Of a stretch of 64,000 nt of DNA, positions 17,029 to 26,600 are shown one piece after another. The notes under the pieces are model-generated. The model ran no database searches. It had not been told where the DNA came from and saw nothing but the letters and a program-made list of their open reading frames with translations. The stretch spans positions 186,001 to 250,000 of the forward strand of contig NZ_RCTZ02000003.1 of the NCBI RefSeq assembly GCF_003667315.2, in the 5' to 3' direction. The DNA is from Tropicibacter alexandrii. Lineage in GTDB: Bacteria > Pseudomonadota > Alphaproteobacteria > Rhodobacterales > Rhodobacteraceae. The position numbers and the translations under genes were made by a program. Each line of letters opens with the position of its first letter. Within the stretch, counting starts at the first letter, position 1.

Positions 17029-17585
17029 TGCTGGAAGAGAAAAAGGCGCAGGCGCGCAAGCGGGCATTTGCCGCGCGCAAGCAGGCCTGCGAGACACGCG
17101 CCCCCGGCGAGGCGGGCAAGCTGAGCGAGGTTCTGGCGGGTCATCGCGGCGTGCCGCTGTCGGGCTACATGGCGATCCGCACAGAGATCGACCCGTTGCC
17201 CGCGATGGAAGAGGCCGCCGCCCACGGACCCGTGGGCATCCCGGTGATCGAGGCGGCGGGGCAACCGCTGCGCTTTGCCCGGTGGGAGCCGGGAATGGAG
17301 CTGGTGCCGGGCGTTTTCGGTGCGATGATCCCGGCGGAGCCGGAGTTTTTCGAGCCGGAATTGCTGATCGTGCCGCTGGTGGCGTTTTCCCGGGGCGGCG
17401 GGCGGCTGGGCTATGGCGGGGGGTTCTACGACCGCACGCTGGAAATGCTGCGGGCAAAGCGTCCCACGCTGGCCATCGGCTTTGCCTTTGCTGCTCAGGA
17501 AATGGACGATCTGCCGTTGGAACCCACGGACCAGCCGCTGGACATGATCGTGACGGAAACCGCTGTCATCAGCCCCGGCACCTGA
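17028..17585 (+). CDS. 5-formyltetrahydrofolate cyclo-ligase
   Basis: 185 residues. Basic N-terminus 'EEKKAQARKRAFAARKQA' and the ATP-binding 'FSRGGGRLGYGGGFYDRTLEML' motif identify the MTHFS family, which converts 5-formyl-THF to 5,10-methenyl-THF using ATP. The ATG at 17028 shares one base with the mgtE stop. A GTG at 17025 is an alternative start. Co-transcription with mgtE is likely. Mg2+ is a cofactor of the reaction, but a regulatory link is only conjecture. Confidence 0.92.
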   Translation: MLEEKKAQARKRAFAARKQACETRAPGEAGKLSEVLAGHRGVPLSGYMAIRTEIDPLPAMEEAAAHGPVGIPVIEAAGQPLRFARWEPGMELVPGVFGAMIPAEPEFFEPELLIVPLVAFSRGGGRLGYGGGFYDRTLEMLRAKRPTLAIGFAFAAQEMDDLPLEPTDQPLDMIVTETAVISPGT

Positions 17586-17615
17586 CGGGCGGGGCCTGAC
17601 GGACAGGGGCGGCGC

Positions 17616-18170
17616 TCACTTGTCGAGCTTGTTCAGCTTGGATTGCAGTTCGGCCAGCTGTTTCTTGATCGCGTCGAGGTCCTCGCCCTCTTGCGGTTCG
17701 TCGCGCGACGGCCCGGTCGATCCGGCCATGCCGCCGGTCATCGCCTTCAGAAACGCCTCTTGCTGCGCCTGCATCGCCTCGAACCCCTTGGCCATCGGGT
17801 TGTTGGCCATCATCGGGTTGCCGCCCATGTTCTCCATCCACTTGGACTGGCTGTCACGGAACATCTCGAAGCTGGCCGCAAGGAATTGCGGCACGGCGCT
17901 GGTGGCGGTGGTGGTGTAGCTGCGTACCAGATCGGTCAGCACGTTGATCGGCAGGACGCTTTGGCCCTTGCTTTCGTTCTCGGCGACGATCTGCAGCAGG
18001 TATTGCCGGGTCAGGTCATCACCGGATTTCAGGTCGACGATCTGCACGTCGCGCCCGTCCCGGATGAAGCCCGCGATATCCTCAAGCGTGACGTAGTCAG
18101 AGGTCTCCGTGTTATAGAGACGCCTGCTCGCGTAGCGCTTGATCAGCAGCGGTTTGTCCTTGGTGGCCAC
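17616..18170 (-). CDS. phaR: Polyhydroxyalkanoate synthesis repressor PhaR
   Basis: 184 residues from a GTG at 18170, chosen because GGGGGAGGAG sits just upstream and would otherwise be inside the gene. The N-terminal PHB/PHA DNA-binding domain is clear ('IKRYASRRLYNTETSDYVTL'), followed by the accumulation-regulator domain and a charged, coiled C-terminus rich in Q and K. PhaR binds PHA granules and represses phasin genes. The pha biosynthetic genes are not in this window. Confidence 0.93.
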   Translation of the reverse strand: MATKDKPLLIKRYASRRLYNTETSDYVTLEDIAGFIRDGRDVQIVDLKSGDDLTRQYLLQIVAENESKGQSVLPINVLTDLVRSYTTTATSAVPQFLAASFEMFRDSQSKWMENMGGNPMMANNPMAKGFEAMQAQQEAFLKAMTGGMAGSTGPSRDEPQEGEDLDAIKKQLAELQSKLNKLDK

Positions 18171-18286
18171 AGGCTCTCCTCCCCCTCGCAATGATGCAAT
18201 GCAGAAAAAAGCCTATGCGAGTGCAGCACAAAAGGAAAGCCCGTTCCGGCCTTGTCCGACCGTCTGGTTAAGGTCTTGAGTTGAAA

Positions 18287-19825
18287 TCAGAAAAGACTGC
18301 CCTGTTCGGGCGGTTTGGGCTTTGTCGCCTTCTTCGGAGCGGTGCCGCCCAGCCGCAGGGTGCCGTCCTTGAACTCGATCTCAAGGCCCGAGGCCGCCTC
18401 TGCCCCGGCCTTCGTCGTGACGACGTGGCCATCGCCCCGCACCACCGCATAGCCCCGGTCCAGCGTCGCCTTGTAGGACAGCGTCTCGGCCAGTCGTCCC
18501 AGCGCATCGAGCCGCTTGGCCAGATCGCCCACGCGCTGCGTCTGCGCCGCGTCCAGCCGTTTCGACAGGTTCGCCAGCCGCTCTTGTCCCGCCGCAACCT
18601 CGCGCCGGATCGGACGCGGGCTCAGCCGCGCCGCGACGGCCCCCAGCCGGTCGCGTTTCTGCACCGCCAGCCGGTCAAGGGCGGGCGCAAGCCGCGCGGC
18701 GCGGTCCGTCAGCCGCCCACGTTCGACGTTGACCGCACGCACCAGCACCGAAGGCCGCAAGCTGCCCGCGCCCTCGCTCAGCCGCAACCGCTGCCGATCC
18801 ACCAGCCGCCGCAAGCCCTGCGGCAGCCGATCCCCGGTCACGTCGAGGCGCTGTCTCGGCCCGGTCAGCAATTCCTCGGCCCGGGGCAGGGCGCGCGCCA
18901 CGTCGCGCAGGCGCTGGCCCCGGGCCTCGATCCGCTGACCCATCGCGCGGGTCATCCGCGCGCCCATGTCGCCCACGAATCCCAGCAGGTCGAGCCGCAC
19001 TGGAACCGCCAGTTCCGCCGCTGCCGTGGGCGTGGGCGCGCGCCGGTCGCTGACATAGTCGATCAGGGTCGTATCCGTCTCATGCCCGACGGCGGATATC
19101 AGCGGAATCTCCGAGGCCGCCGCCGCGCGCGCGACGATTTCCTCGTTGAAGCCCCACAGGTCCTCGACCGAGCCGCCACCGCGTGCGACGATCAGCAGGT
19201 CGGGCCGGGGCAGGGCGCCGCCGGGTGTCATCCGGTTGAACCCTTCGATGGCGCGCGCCACCTCGGGCGCGCAGCTTTGGCCCTGCACGGCGACCGGCCA
19301 GATCAGCACCTTGCGCGGAAAGCGGTCGCGCAGGCGATGCAGGATGTCGCGGATCACCGCGCCGGAGGGCGAGGTCACGACCCCGATGATCTCCGGCAGA
19401 TAGGGCAGGCGCTGCTTGCGCTCGGGCGCAAACAACCCCTCGGCCTGCAGCGCCGCCTTGCGCTTTTCCAGCATGGCCATCAGCGCGCCCATGCCCGCCG
19501 GTCGGATGTCATCCAGCACGATCTGGTATTTCGACTGGCCGGGGAAGGTGGTCATCTTGCCGGTGGCGATGACCTCCATCCCCTCCTCGGGCGGGGTGTC
19601 GAGACGCGCGGCAACACCTTTCCACATCACGGCGGAAATGACCGCGCGGTCGTCCTTGAGGTCCAGATAGACATGCCCCGACCGCGGACGCGACACGCGC
19701 CCGACCTCGCCGCGCACCCGCACGTAGGAAAATTCCCCCTCGATGGTGCGCTTCACCGCGCCCGCCAGTTCGGAAACGGAAAATTCCGGCGTATTGCCGT
19801 CAGGTCCTTCGTCGATCAGATCCAT
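18287..19825 (-). CDS. xseA: Exodeoxyribonuclease VII large subunit
   Basis: 512 residues from the ATG at 19825 ('MDLIDEGPDGNTPEFSVSEL'). The N-terminal OB-fold ('YVRVRGEVGRVSRPRSGHVY') is followed by the catalytic region 'IVARGGGSVEDLWGFNEE' and 'SAVGHETDTTLIDYVSD', then a long coiled coil. With XseB it degrades single-stranded DNA from both ends. An alternative start lies ten codons upstream at 19855. The upstream gap to the divergent purD contains an intergenic repeat. Confidence 0.94.
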   Translation of the reverse strand: MDLIDEGPDGNTPEFSVSELAGAVKRTIEGEFSYVRVRGEVGRVSRPRSGHVYLDLKDDRAVISAVMWKGVAARLDTPPEEGMEVIATGKMTTFPGQSKYQIVLDDIRPAGMGALMAMLEKRKAALQAEGLFAPERKQRLPYLPEIIGVVTSPSGAVIRDILHRLRDRFPRKVLIWPVAVQGQSCAPEVARAIEGFNRMTPGGALPRPDLLIVARGGGSVEDLWGFNEEIVARAAAASEIPLISAVGHETDTTLIDYVSDRRAPTPTAAAELAVPVRLDLLGFVGDMGARMTRAMGQRIEARGQRLRDVARALPRAEELLTGPRQRLDVTGDRLPQGLRRLVDRQRLRLSEGAGSLRPSVLVRAVNVERGRLTDRAARLAPALDRLAVQKRDRLGAVAARLSPRPIRREVAAGQERLANLSKRLDAAQTQRVGDLAKRLDALGRLAETLSYKATLDRGYAVVRGDGHVVTTKAGAEAASGLEIEFKDGTLRLGGTAPKKATKPKPPEQGSLF

Positions 19826-19895
19826 GTCACCGCTCGCTTGCCCTTGTGCCCGCATCACCTTAAAGCAAGCGCAAATCCTGCAAAACCACCCCCAA

Positions 19896-19947
19896 GGCTT
19901 CTTTGGTCCAAAAATACCTCGGGGGTCCGGGGGTTGACCCCCGGTCC
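19896..19947 (+). repeat. TTCTTTGG...AATACC element, copy 1
   Basis: GCTTCTTTGGTCCAAAAATA is followed by CCTC and a G-rich hairpin (GGGGGTCCGGGGG facing GACCCCCGG). It lies between the divergent xseA and purD starts. Related elements are at 24415, 29164, 46796 (reverse) and 48506. Confidence 0.75.
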
Positions 19948-19970
19948 GACCGAACACAAGGAGCGCACCC

Positions 19971-21233
19971 ATGAATATCCTCATCCTCGGCAGCGGCGGG
20001 CGCGAACATGCGCTGGCCTGGGCGACGCTGCAGAACCCGAAATGCGACAAGCTGATCGTGGCGCCGGGCAATGCGGGGATCGCGCAGATCGCCGAGTGCG
20101 CGACCCTGAACATCGAGGATGGCGCCGCCGTCACCGAATTCTGCGCCGAGAACAGCATCGATCTGGTCATCATCGGCCCCGAGGCGCCACTGGCCGCCGG
20201 GGTGGCCGACACGCTGCGCGACGCGGGCTTTGCCACCTTCGGTCCGTCTGCCGCCGCCGCGCGGCTTGAGGCGTCGAAGTCTTTCACCAAGGAAATCTGT
20301 GACGCCGCCAACGCGCCCACCGCCGCCTATGGTCATTTCACCGATGCCGACGCGGCCAAGGCGCATGTCCGCGGCCAAGGCGCGCCGATCGTGATCAAGG
20401 CCGATGGTCTTGCCGCAGGCAAGGGCGTGATCATCGCCGAGACCGTCGATCAGGCCTGCGCCGCGATTGACGACATGTTCGGCGGGGCCTTCGGCCAAGC
20501 CGGGGCCGAGGTGGTGATCGAGGAATTCATGACCGGTGAAGAGGCGTCCTTCTTCATCCTCGTCGATGGCGAGACCTGCCTGCCCATCGGCACGGCTCAA
20601 GACCACAAACGCGTGGGCGAGGGCGATACCGGCCCGAATACCGGCGGCATGGGCGCTTATTCCCCCGCGCCTGTCCTGACCGACGAGATCGCGCAGATCG
20701 CCATGGACCAGATCATCCGTCCCACCATGGCGGAAATGGCCCGGCGCGGCATGCCCTATCAGGGCGTGCTCTATGCCGGTCTGATGATCGAGAACGGTTT
20801 GCCGCGGCTGGTCGAATACAACGTCCGCTTTGGCGACCCCGAATGCCAAGTGCTGATGCTGCGCCTTGGCGCGCAGGCGCTCGACCTGATGCAGGCCTGC
20901 GCCGAGGGGCGCTTGACCGAGGCGCGGGTCACATGGGCCGACGATCACGCCATGACCGTGGTGCTGGCCGCGCAGGGCTATCCCGGTTCCTATGAAAAGG
21001 GCAGCGAGATCAAGGGTCTGGACAAGCTGCCCGAGGACAGCTTTCACATGACCTTCCATGCCGGGACGAAGGCCAAGGACGGCAAGATCACCGCGACCGG
21101 GGGCCGCGTGCTGAACGCCACGGCACGCGGTGCAACGCTGGCCGAAGCGCGCGATCGCGCCTATGCGCTGGTCGACGGCATCGATTGGCCCGAAGGTTTC
21201 TGCCGCCGTGACATCGGCTGGCGTGCGCTCTGA
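19971..21233 (+). CDS. purD: Phosphoribosylamine-glycine ligase
   Basis: 420 residues, full length. N-terminal 'MNILILGSGGREHALAW' and 'VIIGPEAPLAAGVAD', then the ATP-grasp core with 'IVIKADGLAAGKGVIIAET' and the signature 'GEGDTGPNTGGMGAYSPAP'. It catalyses the second step of purine synthesis. It is divergent from xseA. Confidence 0.97.
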   Translation: MNILILGSGGREHALAWATLQNPKCDKLIVAPGNAGIAQIAECATLNIEDGAAVTEFCAENSIDLVIIGPEAPLAAGVADTLRDAGFATFGPSAAAARLEASKSFTKEICDAANAPTAAYGHFTDADAAKAHVRGQGAPIVIKADGLAAGKGVIIAETVDQACAAIDDMFGGAFGQAGAEVVIEEFMTGEEASFFILVDGETCLPIGTAQDHKRVGEGDTGPNTGGMGAYSPAPVLTDEIAQIAMDQIIRPTMAEMARRGMPYQGVLYAGLMIENGLPRLVEYNVRFGDPECQVLMLRLGAQALDLMQACAEGRLTEARVTWADDHAMTVVLAAQGYPGSYEKGSEIKGLDKLPEDSFHMTFHAGTKAKDGKITATGGRVLNATARGATLAEARDRAYALVDGIDWPEGFCRRDIGWRAL

Positions 21234-21246
21234 GGCCAGAGCGCAG

Positions 21247-21783
21247 GTGATCGAGGCCGCGTTTCCTCGGCGTCCGGGCGCGCTGCCGCTACGTTGGGTG
21301 CTGCGGAACGCGATCCTGACCGGTCCCGAAGGGACTTGCGATCTGGGCGCGGTCCAGAACGTCACGCTGCGGGTCAGCCGCGCCGACGGGACCGTCTACC
21401 GCGACCTGATCCTGAGCCATCCCGACGGGACGTGGCAGGTCACCTGCGCCGGTCCCCAAGGTGAACCGCAGCCGGCATTCGAGCGGTTGCTGAGCGCGAT
21501 CGTCGCGGCTTTGCCGTCCGGTGTTCCGGCCCAACTGGAACAGGGGCGGCTGCCCGACTGGCCCAAGCATCTGCTGGGCTGGTTCGCGCTGATCGTGGCC
21601 GTGGCGCTGGGTTGGCGGGCGGGCGTCATCGGCCTGACCGGCGACCGCATGGCGCTGGTCGCCGCGCCCATGCTGATCCTTGCGGCCATCGGCGTCACGC
21701 TGATCCTCAGCTATCGCCCGCGTCCACGGCTGTCGATGGCAATCCCCGTCAGCCAACTGCCGATTGCATCGAAAACGCTTTAG
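21247..21783 (+). CDS. Hypothetical protein with C-terminal membrane hairpin
   Basis: About 178 residues. No ATG fits. GTG at 21247 (chosen, 13 nt past purD) and GTG at 21223 (overlapping the purD stop) are candidates. The N-terminal half is soluble with a beta-rich stretch ('VTLRVSRADGTVYRDLILSHPDGTWQVTCAG'). The C-terminal part has two hydrophobic segments (about 'LLGWFALIVAVALGWRAGVI' and 'MALVAAPMLILAAIGVTLIL'). I do not recognise the family. It ends 10 nt before the stop of the convergent aminotransferase. Confidence 0.6.
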   Translation: MIEAAFPRRPGALPLRWVLRNAILTGPEGTCDLGAVQNVTLRVSRADGTVYRDLILSHPDGTWQVTCAGPQGEPQPAFERLLSAIVAALPSGVPAQLEQGRLPDWPKHLLGWFALIVAVALGWRAGVIGLTGDRMALVAAPMLILAAIGVTLILSYRPRPRLSMAIPVSQLPIASKTL

Positions 21784-21793
21784 ACCGCGCAGA

Positions 21794-22999
21794 TCACGTG
21801 CCGTATGCGCGGGTTTCGCCCATCACATCCTCGGCCGCCGCGATCAAGACGGCGGCGACAGCGTCGCACTCGGCTTCCGTCAGGCGGGCGGGCAGGCGGG
21901 TGTCGCAGGCGCGCATCAGCATGGCACGGGTGCGCGGCAACTCGCGGCTTTCGGGCAGGAATTGCCAGTTCCAGAAGGCGCGCGCATTGTCCGTCGACAG
22001 GCCAAAGACCTGAACCTTGACGCCCCGCGCCTCGGCGGCCTCGGCAAAGGCGCGCACATCTGCGTCGCTCATCCCGCATAGATTGAATTGCAGCGAATCC
22101 GGCGCGCGCTCTTCGGGCGGCAGTTTCGCGGGGACCGAGATCCACGGGCTCTGCTCGATCAACGCCGCGACCTGATCGTGATTGCGACGGCCATCGCGCA
22201 CCCGGCGCGCGATCTGAGCGATCTGAGGCCGGATCACCGCCGCCGACAGGTTCGACATGCGCAGGTTATACAGCGGCAGCTTGTTCTGCCAGCGGGCAAA
22301 GGCCTGCTCCAATTCGGCGGAATTGTCGCCGCGCGCCAGATGCTTGCGCCAATTGTGCTCATAGGCGCCCGACAGGATCACCGCGCGCGCCACCACATCC
22401 GCATCGTCGGTGATCAGGATGCCGCCTTCGCCCGCGTTCAGCAGCTTGTAGCTTTGAAAGCTGAAACAGCCGATGCGCCCGATCGTGCCGATCTTTTGCC
22501 CGTGCCATGTGGTGCCAAGGCTGTGCGCCGCGTCCTCGATCACCGGGATGTCGCGGGCGTTGCACAGCGCCATGATCGCGTCCATGTCGGATGTGTGCCC
22601 GCGCATATGGCTGACGATCACAGCCTGAACGCCGTCCAGCTGCGCCTCGAAGTCCTTGAGATCGATGCGGTAATTCTCGCCCACCTCGCACAGCACGGGG
22701 ATGCAGTCCGCATGCACGACCGAAGAGGGCACGGCGGCAAAGGTAAAGCCCGGCATCAGCACACGCGCGTCGCGCGGCAGCCCCAGCGCCTTGAGCGACA
22801 GGAACAGCGCCGCCGAACAGCTGCTGACGGCCAGCGCGTATTTCACGCCCATCTCTGCGGCGAACTCGGCCTCCAGCAAGGCAACCGGAGCATCCTCGGG
22901 CGCGGTGTAGCGGAACAGGTCGCCGGTCTGCAAAAGCCGGTCGATCTCGGCGCGGGCGTCCTCGGGGATGGGCTCGGCATGGTGCATATTCGGAAGCAT
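21794..22999 (-). CDS. DegT/DnrJ/EryC1/StrS-family PLP aminotransferase
   Basis: 401 residues from the ATG at 22999, with AGGA nine bases upstream. The fold-type I signature is clear: 'ALAVSSCSAALFLSLKALGL', 'PVIEDAAHSLGTTWHG', and the PLP lysine at about residue 185 in 'FSFQSYKLLNAGEGG'. Known members transfer amino groups to nucleotide-linked keto sugars or to scyllo-inosose. No nucleotide-sugar genes are near. Instead it follows a gamma-glutamyl-amine oxidase gene by about 100 nt, so it may act on a pathway aldehyde or keto acid. That link is inference from context. Confidence 0.82.
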   Translation of the reverse strand: MLPNMHHAEPIPEDARAEIDRLLQTGDLFRYTAPEDAPVALLEAEFAAEMGVKYALAVSSCSAALFLSLKALGLPRDARVLMPGFTFAAVPSSVVHADCIPVLCEVGENYRIDLKDFEAQLDGVQAVIVSHMRGHTSDMDAIMALCNARDIPVIEDAAHSLGTTWHGQKIGTIGRIGCFSFQSYKLLNAGEGGILITDDADVVARAVILSGAYEHNWRKHLARGDNSAELEQAFARWQNKLPLYNLRMSNLSAAVIRPQIAQIARRVRDGRRNHDQVAALIEQSPWISVPAKLPPEERAPDSLQFNLCGMSDADVRAFAEAAEARGVKVQVFGLSTDNARAFWNWQFLPESRELPRTRAMLMRACDTRLPARLTEAECDAVAAVLIAAAEDVMGETRAYGT

Positions 23000-23102
23000 G
23001 TTTTCGATTCCTGAAATCTCGATTTTCAGAAATGTAAAACAGGCCGCAGGTGCAGGCCAACGAAACTTTTGCGACATCGCGTCACGATCGGCGTGTGTGC
23101 CT

Positions 23103-24404
23103 TCAGAACCCCAGCTTGTCGCGCAGGGCGAACCAGCTCATCGCCAGCACCAACAAGGGCGAGCGCAGCCGCGCGCCGCCGGGAAAGGCGGGCGCGGGCA
23201 GGGCGGCGAAGGCATCGAACCCCTCGGCCTGACCCTGCACGGCGCGGGCCATCAACTGCCCGGCCTGCACCGCGTTGCCGACCCCGTGCCCGGAATAGCC
23301 CGAGACGGACAGCACGTTCGGGGCAAGGCGGGCCAGATGCGGCAGGCGCTTCATGGTGATCGCCAGCGTGCCGCCCCACGCATAGTCCAGCTTCACGTCG
23401 CGCAGGTGCGGATAGACTTGCGTCAAGGGCTTGCGCACGGTCGCGCGAATGTCCGACGGAAAGCGGTAGCCATAGCTTTCACCGCCGCCGAACAGCAGGC
23501 GGCCGTCATGGCTGAGCTTCCAGTAATTGACCACGAAACGGTCGTCGCAGACGGCCACATCGCGGGTCAGGACCTCCTGCGCGCGCGCGCCCAGCGGCTC
23601 TGTGGCCACGACGAAGTTGTTGATCGGCATGACGCGCGTAGCGACTCGCGGTTCCAGCCCGCCAAGATAGCCGTTGCAGCCGAGGATCAGGTGATCGGCG
23701 ATCACGGCGCCCTGCGCCGTCTCGACACGGACCTTGGTACCGTGTTCGATCCGTGTCACGAGGCTGCGTTCAAAGACCCGCGCCCCTGCCGCATCCGCCG
23801 CCCGCGCCAATCCCAGCGCCAGCGCCAGCGGATGCAGATGCGCCGCCCCCATGTCCAGCACGCCGCCGACCAATCCGGGCGAGGGGCACAGCGCCTGAAA
23901 CGCCTCGCGACCCAACACCTCCAACCCATAGCCATAGCGCGCCGACATGTGCTCGGCATAATCGTGCAGGTCCCTCACCGACCCGTCCGAAGACCCCGCC
24001 CAAGCCACGCCGTCCCGCAGGTGACAGTCGATCCCGTGACGCGCAACCAGATCGCGGACCAAGGCCTTGGCCGCTTCGCCGAAATCCCACATGCGGCGCG
24101 CATCATCCCGCCCGATCAACCCTTCCAGCTTCATCTGGTCAAGCCGCTGCCCCGATCCAAGCTGCCCGCCATTGCGCCCCGACGCGCCAAAGCCCACGCG
24201 ATGCGCCTCCAGCAGCACCACATCCAGCCCGGCCTCGGCCAGATGCAAGGCCGCCGACAGGCCGGTATAGCCGCCCCCAACCACGCAGACATCGGCGCGC
24301 ACCTCCCCCTCGATCGCGGGAAACTGCGCCAGCGCCTCGGTCGAGGCCGCATACCAGCTGTCGGGATAAGCCCCGGTGCGATCGTTGGAAAACAGCAGAT
24401 TCAT
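23103..24404 (-). CDS. puuB: FAD-dependent oxidoreductase, gamma-glutamylputrescine oxidase-like
   Basis: 433 residues from the ATG at 24404 (GGAG five bases upstream), close to the 426 of E. coli PuuB. The DAO-fold FAD motif is 'ADVCVVGGGYTGLSAALHLA', with 'GFGASGRNGGQLGSGQRLDQ' and the C-terminal 'NVLSVSGYSGHGVGNAVQAG'. PuuB oxidises gamma-glutamyl-putrescine to the aldehyde and H2O2. The adjacent glutamine synthetase-like ligase supports this reaction, but other gamma-glutamyl amines are possible. Confidence 0.82.
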   Translation of the reverse strand: MNLLFSNDRTGAYPDSWYAASTEALAQFPAIEGEVRADVCVVGGGYTGLSAALHLAEAGLDVVLLEAHRVGFGASGRNGGQLGSGQRLDQMKLEGLIGRDDARRMWDFGEAAKALVRDLVARHGIDCHLRDGVAWAGSSDGSVRDLHDYAEHMSARYGYGLEVLGREAFQALCPSPGLVGGVLDMGAAHLHPLALALGLARAADAAGARVFERSLVTRIEHGTKVRVETAQGAVIADHLILGCNGYLGGLEPRVATRVMPINNFVVATEPLGARAQEVLTRDVAVCDDRFVVNYWKLSHDGRLLFGGGESYGYRFPSDIRATVRKPLTQVYPHLRDVKLDYAWGGTLAITMKRLPHLARLAPNVLSVSGYSGHGVGNAVQAGQLMARAVQGQAEGFDAFAALPAPAFPGGARLRSPLLVLAMSWFALRDKLGF

Positions 24405-24414
24405 ATCCGCTCCC

Positions 24415-24469
24415 ATGCTTCTTCTGGCCCAAAATACCGCGGGGGTTTGGGGGCAGAGCCCCCAAGGCC
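24415..24469 (+). repeat. TTCTTTGG...AATACC element, copy 2
   Basis: GCTTCTTCTGGCCCAAAATA followed by CCGCGGGGG and a hairpin (TTGGGGGC, loop AGA, GCCCCCAA). It sits in the junction between the puuB-like gene and the upstream ligase gene, antisense to both. Confidence 0.8.
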
Positions 24470-24529
24470 TGCGCGGCCCGAGCGCATGATCGACCTGCGC
24501 GGCGCAGCCGCTCCGCCAGATCGACCGCC

Positions 24530-25891
24530 TCAGACGTTCAGCAGCAGAAATTCCCGCTCCCAAGGCGAGATCACCTGAAGGAACTCGTTGTATTCGGCCC
24601 GTTTCACGATCCCGTAGACACGGGCGAAATCCGGTCCCAGCACGCCGTGCAGGGCCTCCGATTCGTCGAAGATGTCCAACGCCTCGCCCAGTGTGCGGGG
24701 GATGTCGCCTTCGCCTTCATAGGCATCGCCCTTGAACTGCTTGGACGGCCAGCGTTCCTCCATCAGCCCAAGATAGCCGCAGGCCAGCGAGGCCGCGATC
24801 CCCAGATACGGGTTGCAATCCATCCCGGCCAGACGGTTCTCGACCCGGCGCGCCTCGGGTCCCGACAGGGGAATGCGGATGCCGGTCGTGCGGTTGTCTC
24901 GCCCCCATTCGAGGTTGATCGGCGCCGCATGGTCGCGCACGTAGCGGCGGTAGCTGTTCACATAAGGCGCAAGCACCGCGATGGCCGAGGGCAGATGCGT
25001 CTGCAATCCGCCGATGAACTGAAAGAACGCGTCCGTTTCGCCCCCCTGAGGCCCGGAGAACAGGTTCTTGCCGGTCTCGCGGTCGAGGATCGAGTGGTGG
25101 ATATGCATTGCGCTGCCCGGCTCCTGCGCGATCGGTTTCGCCATGAAGGTGGCAAAGCAATTGTGCCGCAGCGCCGCCTCGCGGATCAGCCGTTTGAAAT
25201 AAAAGACCTCGTCCGCCAGCCGCACCGGGTTGCCGTGGCGCAGGTTGATCTCCAACTGACCGGCACCGCCTTCCTGCGTGATGCCGTCGATCTCAAAGCC
25301 TTGCGCCTCGGCGAAGTCATAGATGTCGTCGATCACCGGGCCGAATTCGTCCACGGCGGTCATGCTGTAAGCCTGTCGCGCGGCGGCGGGGCGGCCAGAG
25401 CGGCCCATCATCGGCTCGATCTCCTTGGCCGGGTCGATGTTGCGCGCGACCAAGTAGAATTCCATCTCGGGGGCTACGACCGGCTCCCATCCCTGATCGC
25501 GATACAACTGCACCACGCGCTGCAAGACATTGCGCGGGCTGTAGGGGACCGGCGTACCATGCCGGTCGAACGCATCGTGGATCACCTGCAACGTCCAGTC
25601 CCCGGTCCATGGGGCGGCGGTCGCGGTGGAATAGTCCGGTCTCAGGATCATGTCCTTTTCGATAAAGCCGTCCTCGTCATTGGCATCGGACCAATCGCCG
25701 GTGATCGTCTGGAAGAAGATCGAATCCGGCAGGTGGAAATGTGGCTGGCGCGCGAACTTGGTCGCGGGCACCGCCTTGCCGCGCGCGATCCCGGGCAGGT
25801 CCGAAATGATGCATTCGACTTCATCCAGCCGCCGTTCCGCAAGGTACTCCCGCGCGGCCTCGGGGATGCTGTCGGTCCACTCGCTGGTCAT
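24530..25891 (-). CDS. puuA: Glutamine synthetase family ligase, gamma-glutamylputrescine synthetase-like
   Basis: 453 residues from the ATG at 25891 with GGAAG upstream. Glutamine synthetase catalytic blocks are visible: 'VVAPEMEFYLVAR' (metal glutamate), 'GAGQLEINLRHG', 'FMAKPIAQEPGSAMHIHHS' and 'NRTTGIRIP' with 'RVENRLAGMDCNPYL'. The GSAMHIHHS and RVENR forms belong to the PuuA/GlnA3-type branch that glutamylates amines rather than ammonia. ATP and glutamate are co-substrates. The start overlaps the amidotransferase stop by 4 nt. Confidence 0.82.
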   Translation of the reverse strand: MTSEWTDSIPEAAREYLAERRLDEVECIISDLPGIARGKAVPATKFARQPHFHLPDSIFFQTITGDWSDANDEDGFIEKDMILRPDYSTATAAPWTGDWTLQVIHDAFDRHGTPVPYSPRNVLQRVVQLYRDQGWEPVVAPEMEFYLVARNIDPAKEIEPMMGRSGRPAAARQAYSMTAVDEFGPVIDDIYDFAEAQGFEIDGITQEGGAGQLEINLRHGNPVRLADEVFYFKRLIREAALRHNCFATFMAKPIAQEPGSAMHIHHSILDRETGKNLFSGPQGGETDAFFQFIGGLQTHLPSAIAVLAPYVNSYRRYVRDHAAPINLEWGRDNRTTGIRIPLSGPEARRVENRLAGMDCNPYLGIAASLACGYLGLMEERWPSKQFKGDAYEGEGDIPRTLGEALDIFDESEALHGVLGPDFARVYGIVKRAEYNEFLQVISPWEREFLLLNV

Positions 25892-26571
25892 GAAATCTTC
25901 CTTTCCCTGAAAAACAGGCCGATCTGCTGCGCGATATCGTTCCGGTCCAGCGGCGTGCCCAGCCGCGCCTGCGCCGCCTCCAGCTGTGCATCGGGCACCA
26001 CGCCGCGCCCGCGCGTCGCGATCAGCCCGGCAGGAAAGACGTCGTCGAATTCGGGATGCGGCTGCACGGTATAGGCCTTGCCCGGATAGAGCAACGCCGC
26101 ATGGGCGCAGAAATCGTTGCGCGCCACGGTCTGCGCCCCCTCGGGCGGGGTGATGACCTGATCCTGATGCCAAGCCTGAATCGTCTTCTGCCCGTCGGGA
26201 AAGTCATAGACCTGCGGACCGATCGACCAGCCGCCCTTGAACTTTTCCACATGGCCACCCAGCGCCTGCGCGATCACCTGATGGCCAAAGCAAACGCCGA
26301 CCAGAGGCACATCCGCCGCGATGATGTCGCGAATGAACGCCTCCAGCGGGGGCAGCCACGGGTGATCCTCGTAGACACCGTGGCGCGAGCCGGTGATCAG
26401 CCAGCCATCCGCGTCCCTAGGGGCGTCGGGAAACGCGCCGTCGACCACCGCCCATGTCTGAAAGTCAAACCCCTGTCGGGCCAGAAGGCTTTCGAACATG
26501 ACGGGGTATTCGCCGGTTTCGTCCCGGAGTTCATCGGGGACCTTGCCGGTCTGCAATATGCCGATTTTCAT
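25888..26571 (-). CDS. Class I glutamine amidotransferase
   Basis: 227 residues. 'PLVGVCFGHQVIAQAL' gives the nucleophilic cysteine at about residue 94, and 'VQPHPEFDD' gives the catalytic histidine and glutamate. The overall form is that of stand-alone GuaA-type GATases rather than of E. coli PuuD. Between two glutamylating ligases it may hydrolyse a gamma-glutamyl intermediate, the PuuD role. That is inferred from position. It overlaps the downstream ligase start (ATGA). Confidence 0.85.
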   Translation of the reverse strand: MKIGILQTGKVPDELRDETGEYPVMFESLLARQGFDFQTWAVVDGAFPDAPRDADGWLITGSRHGVYEDHPWLPPLEAFIRDIIAADVPLVGVCFGHQVIAQALGGHVEKFKGGWSIGPQVYDFPDGQKTIQAWHQDQVITPPEGAQTVARNDFCAHAALLYPGKAYTVQPHPEFDDVFPAGLIATRGRGVVPDAQLEAAQARLGTPLDRNDIAQQIGLFFRERKIS

Positions 26572-26600
26572 CGTTCACCTGTTGTCTTCTGCCCGCCAGT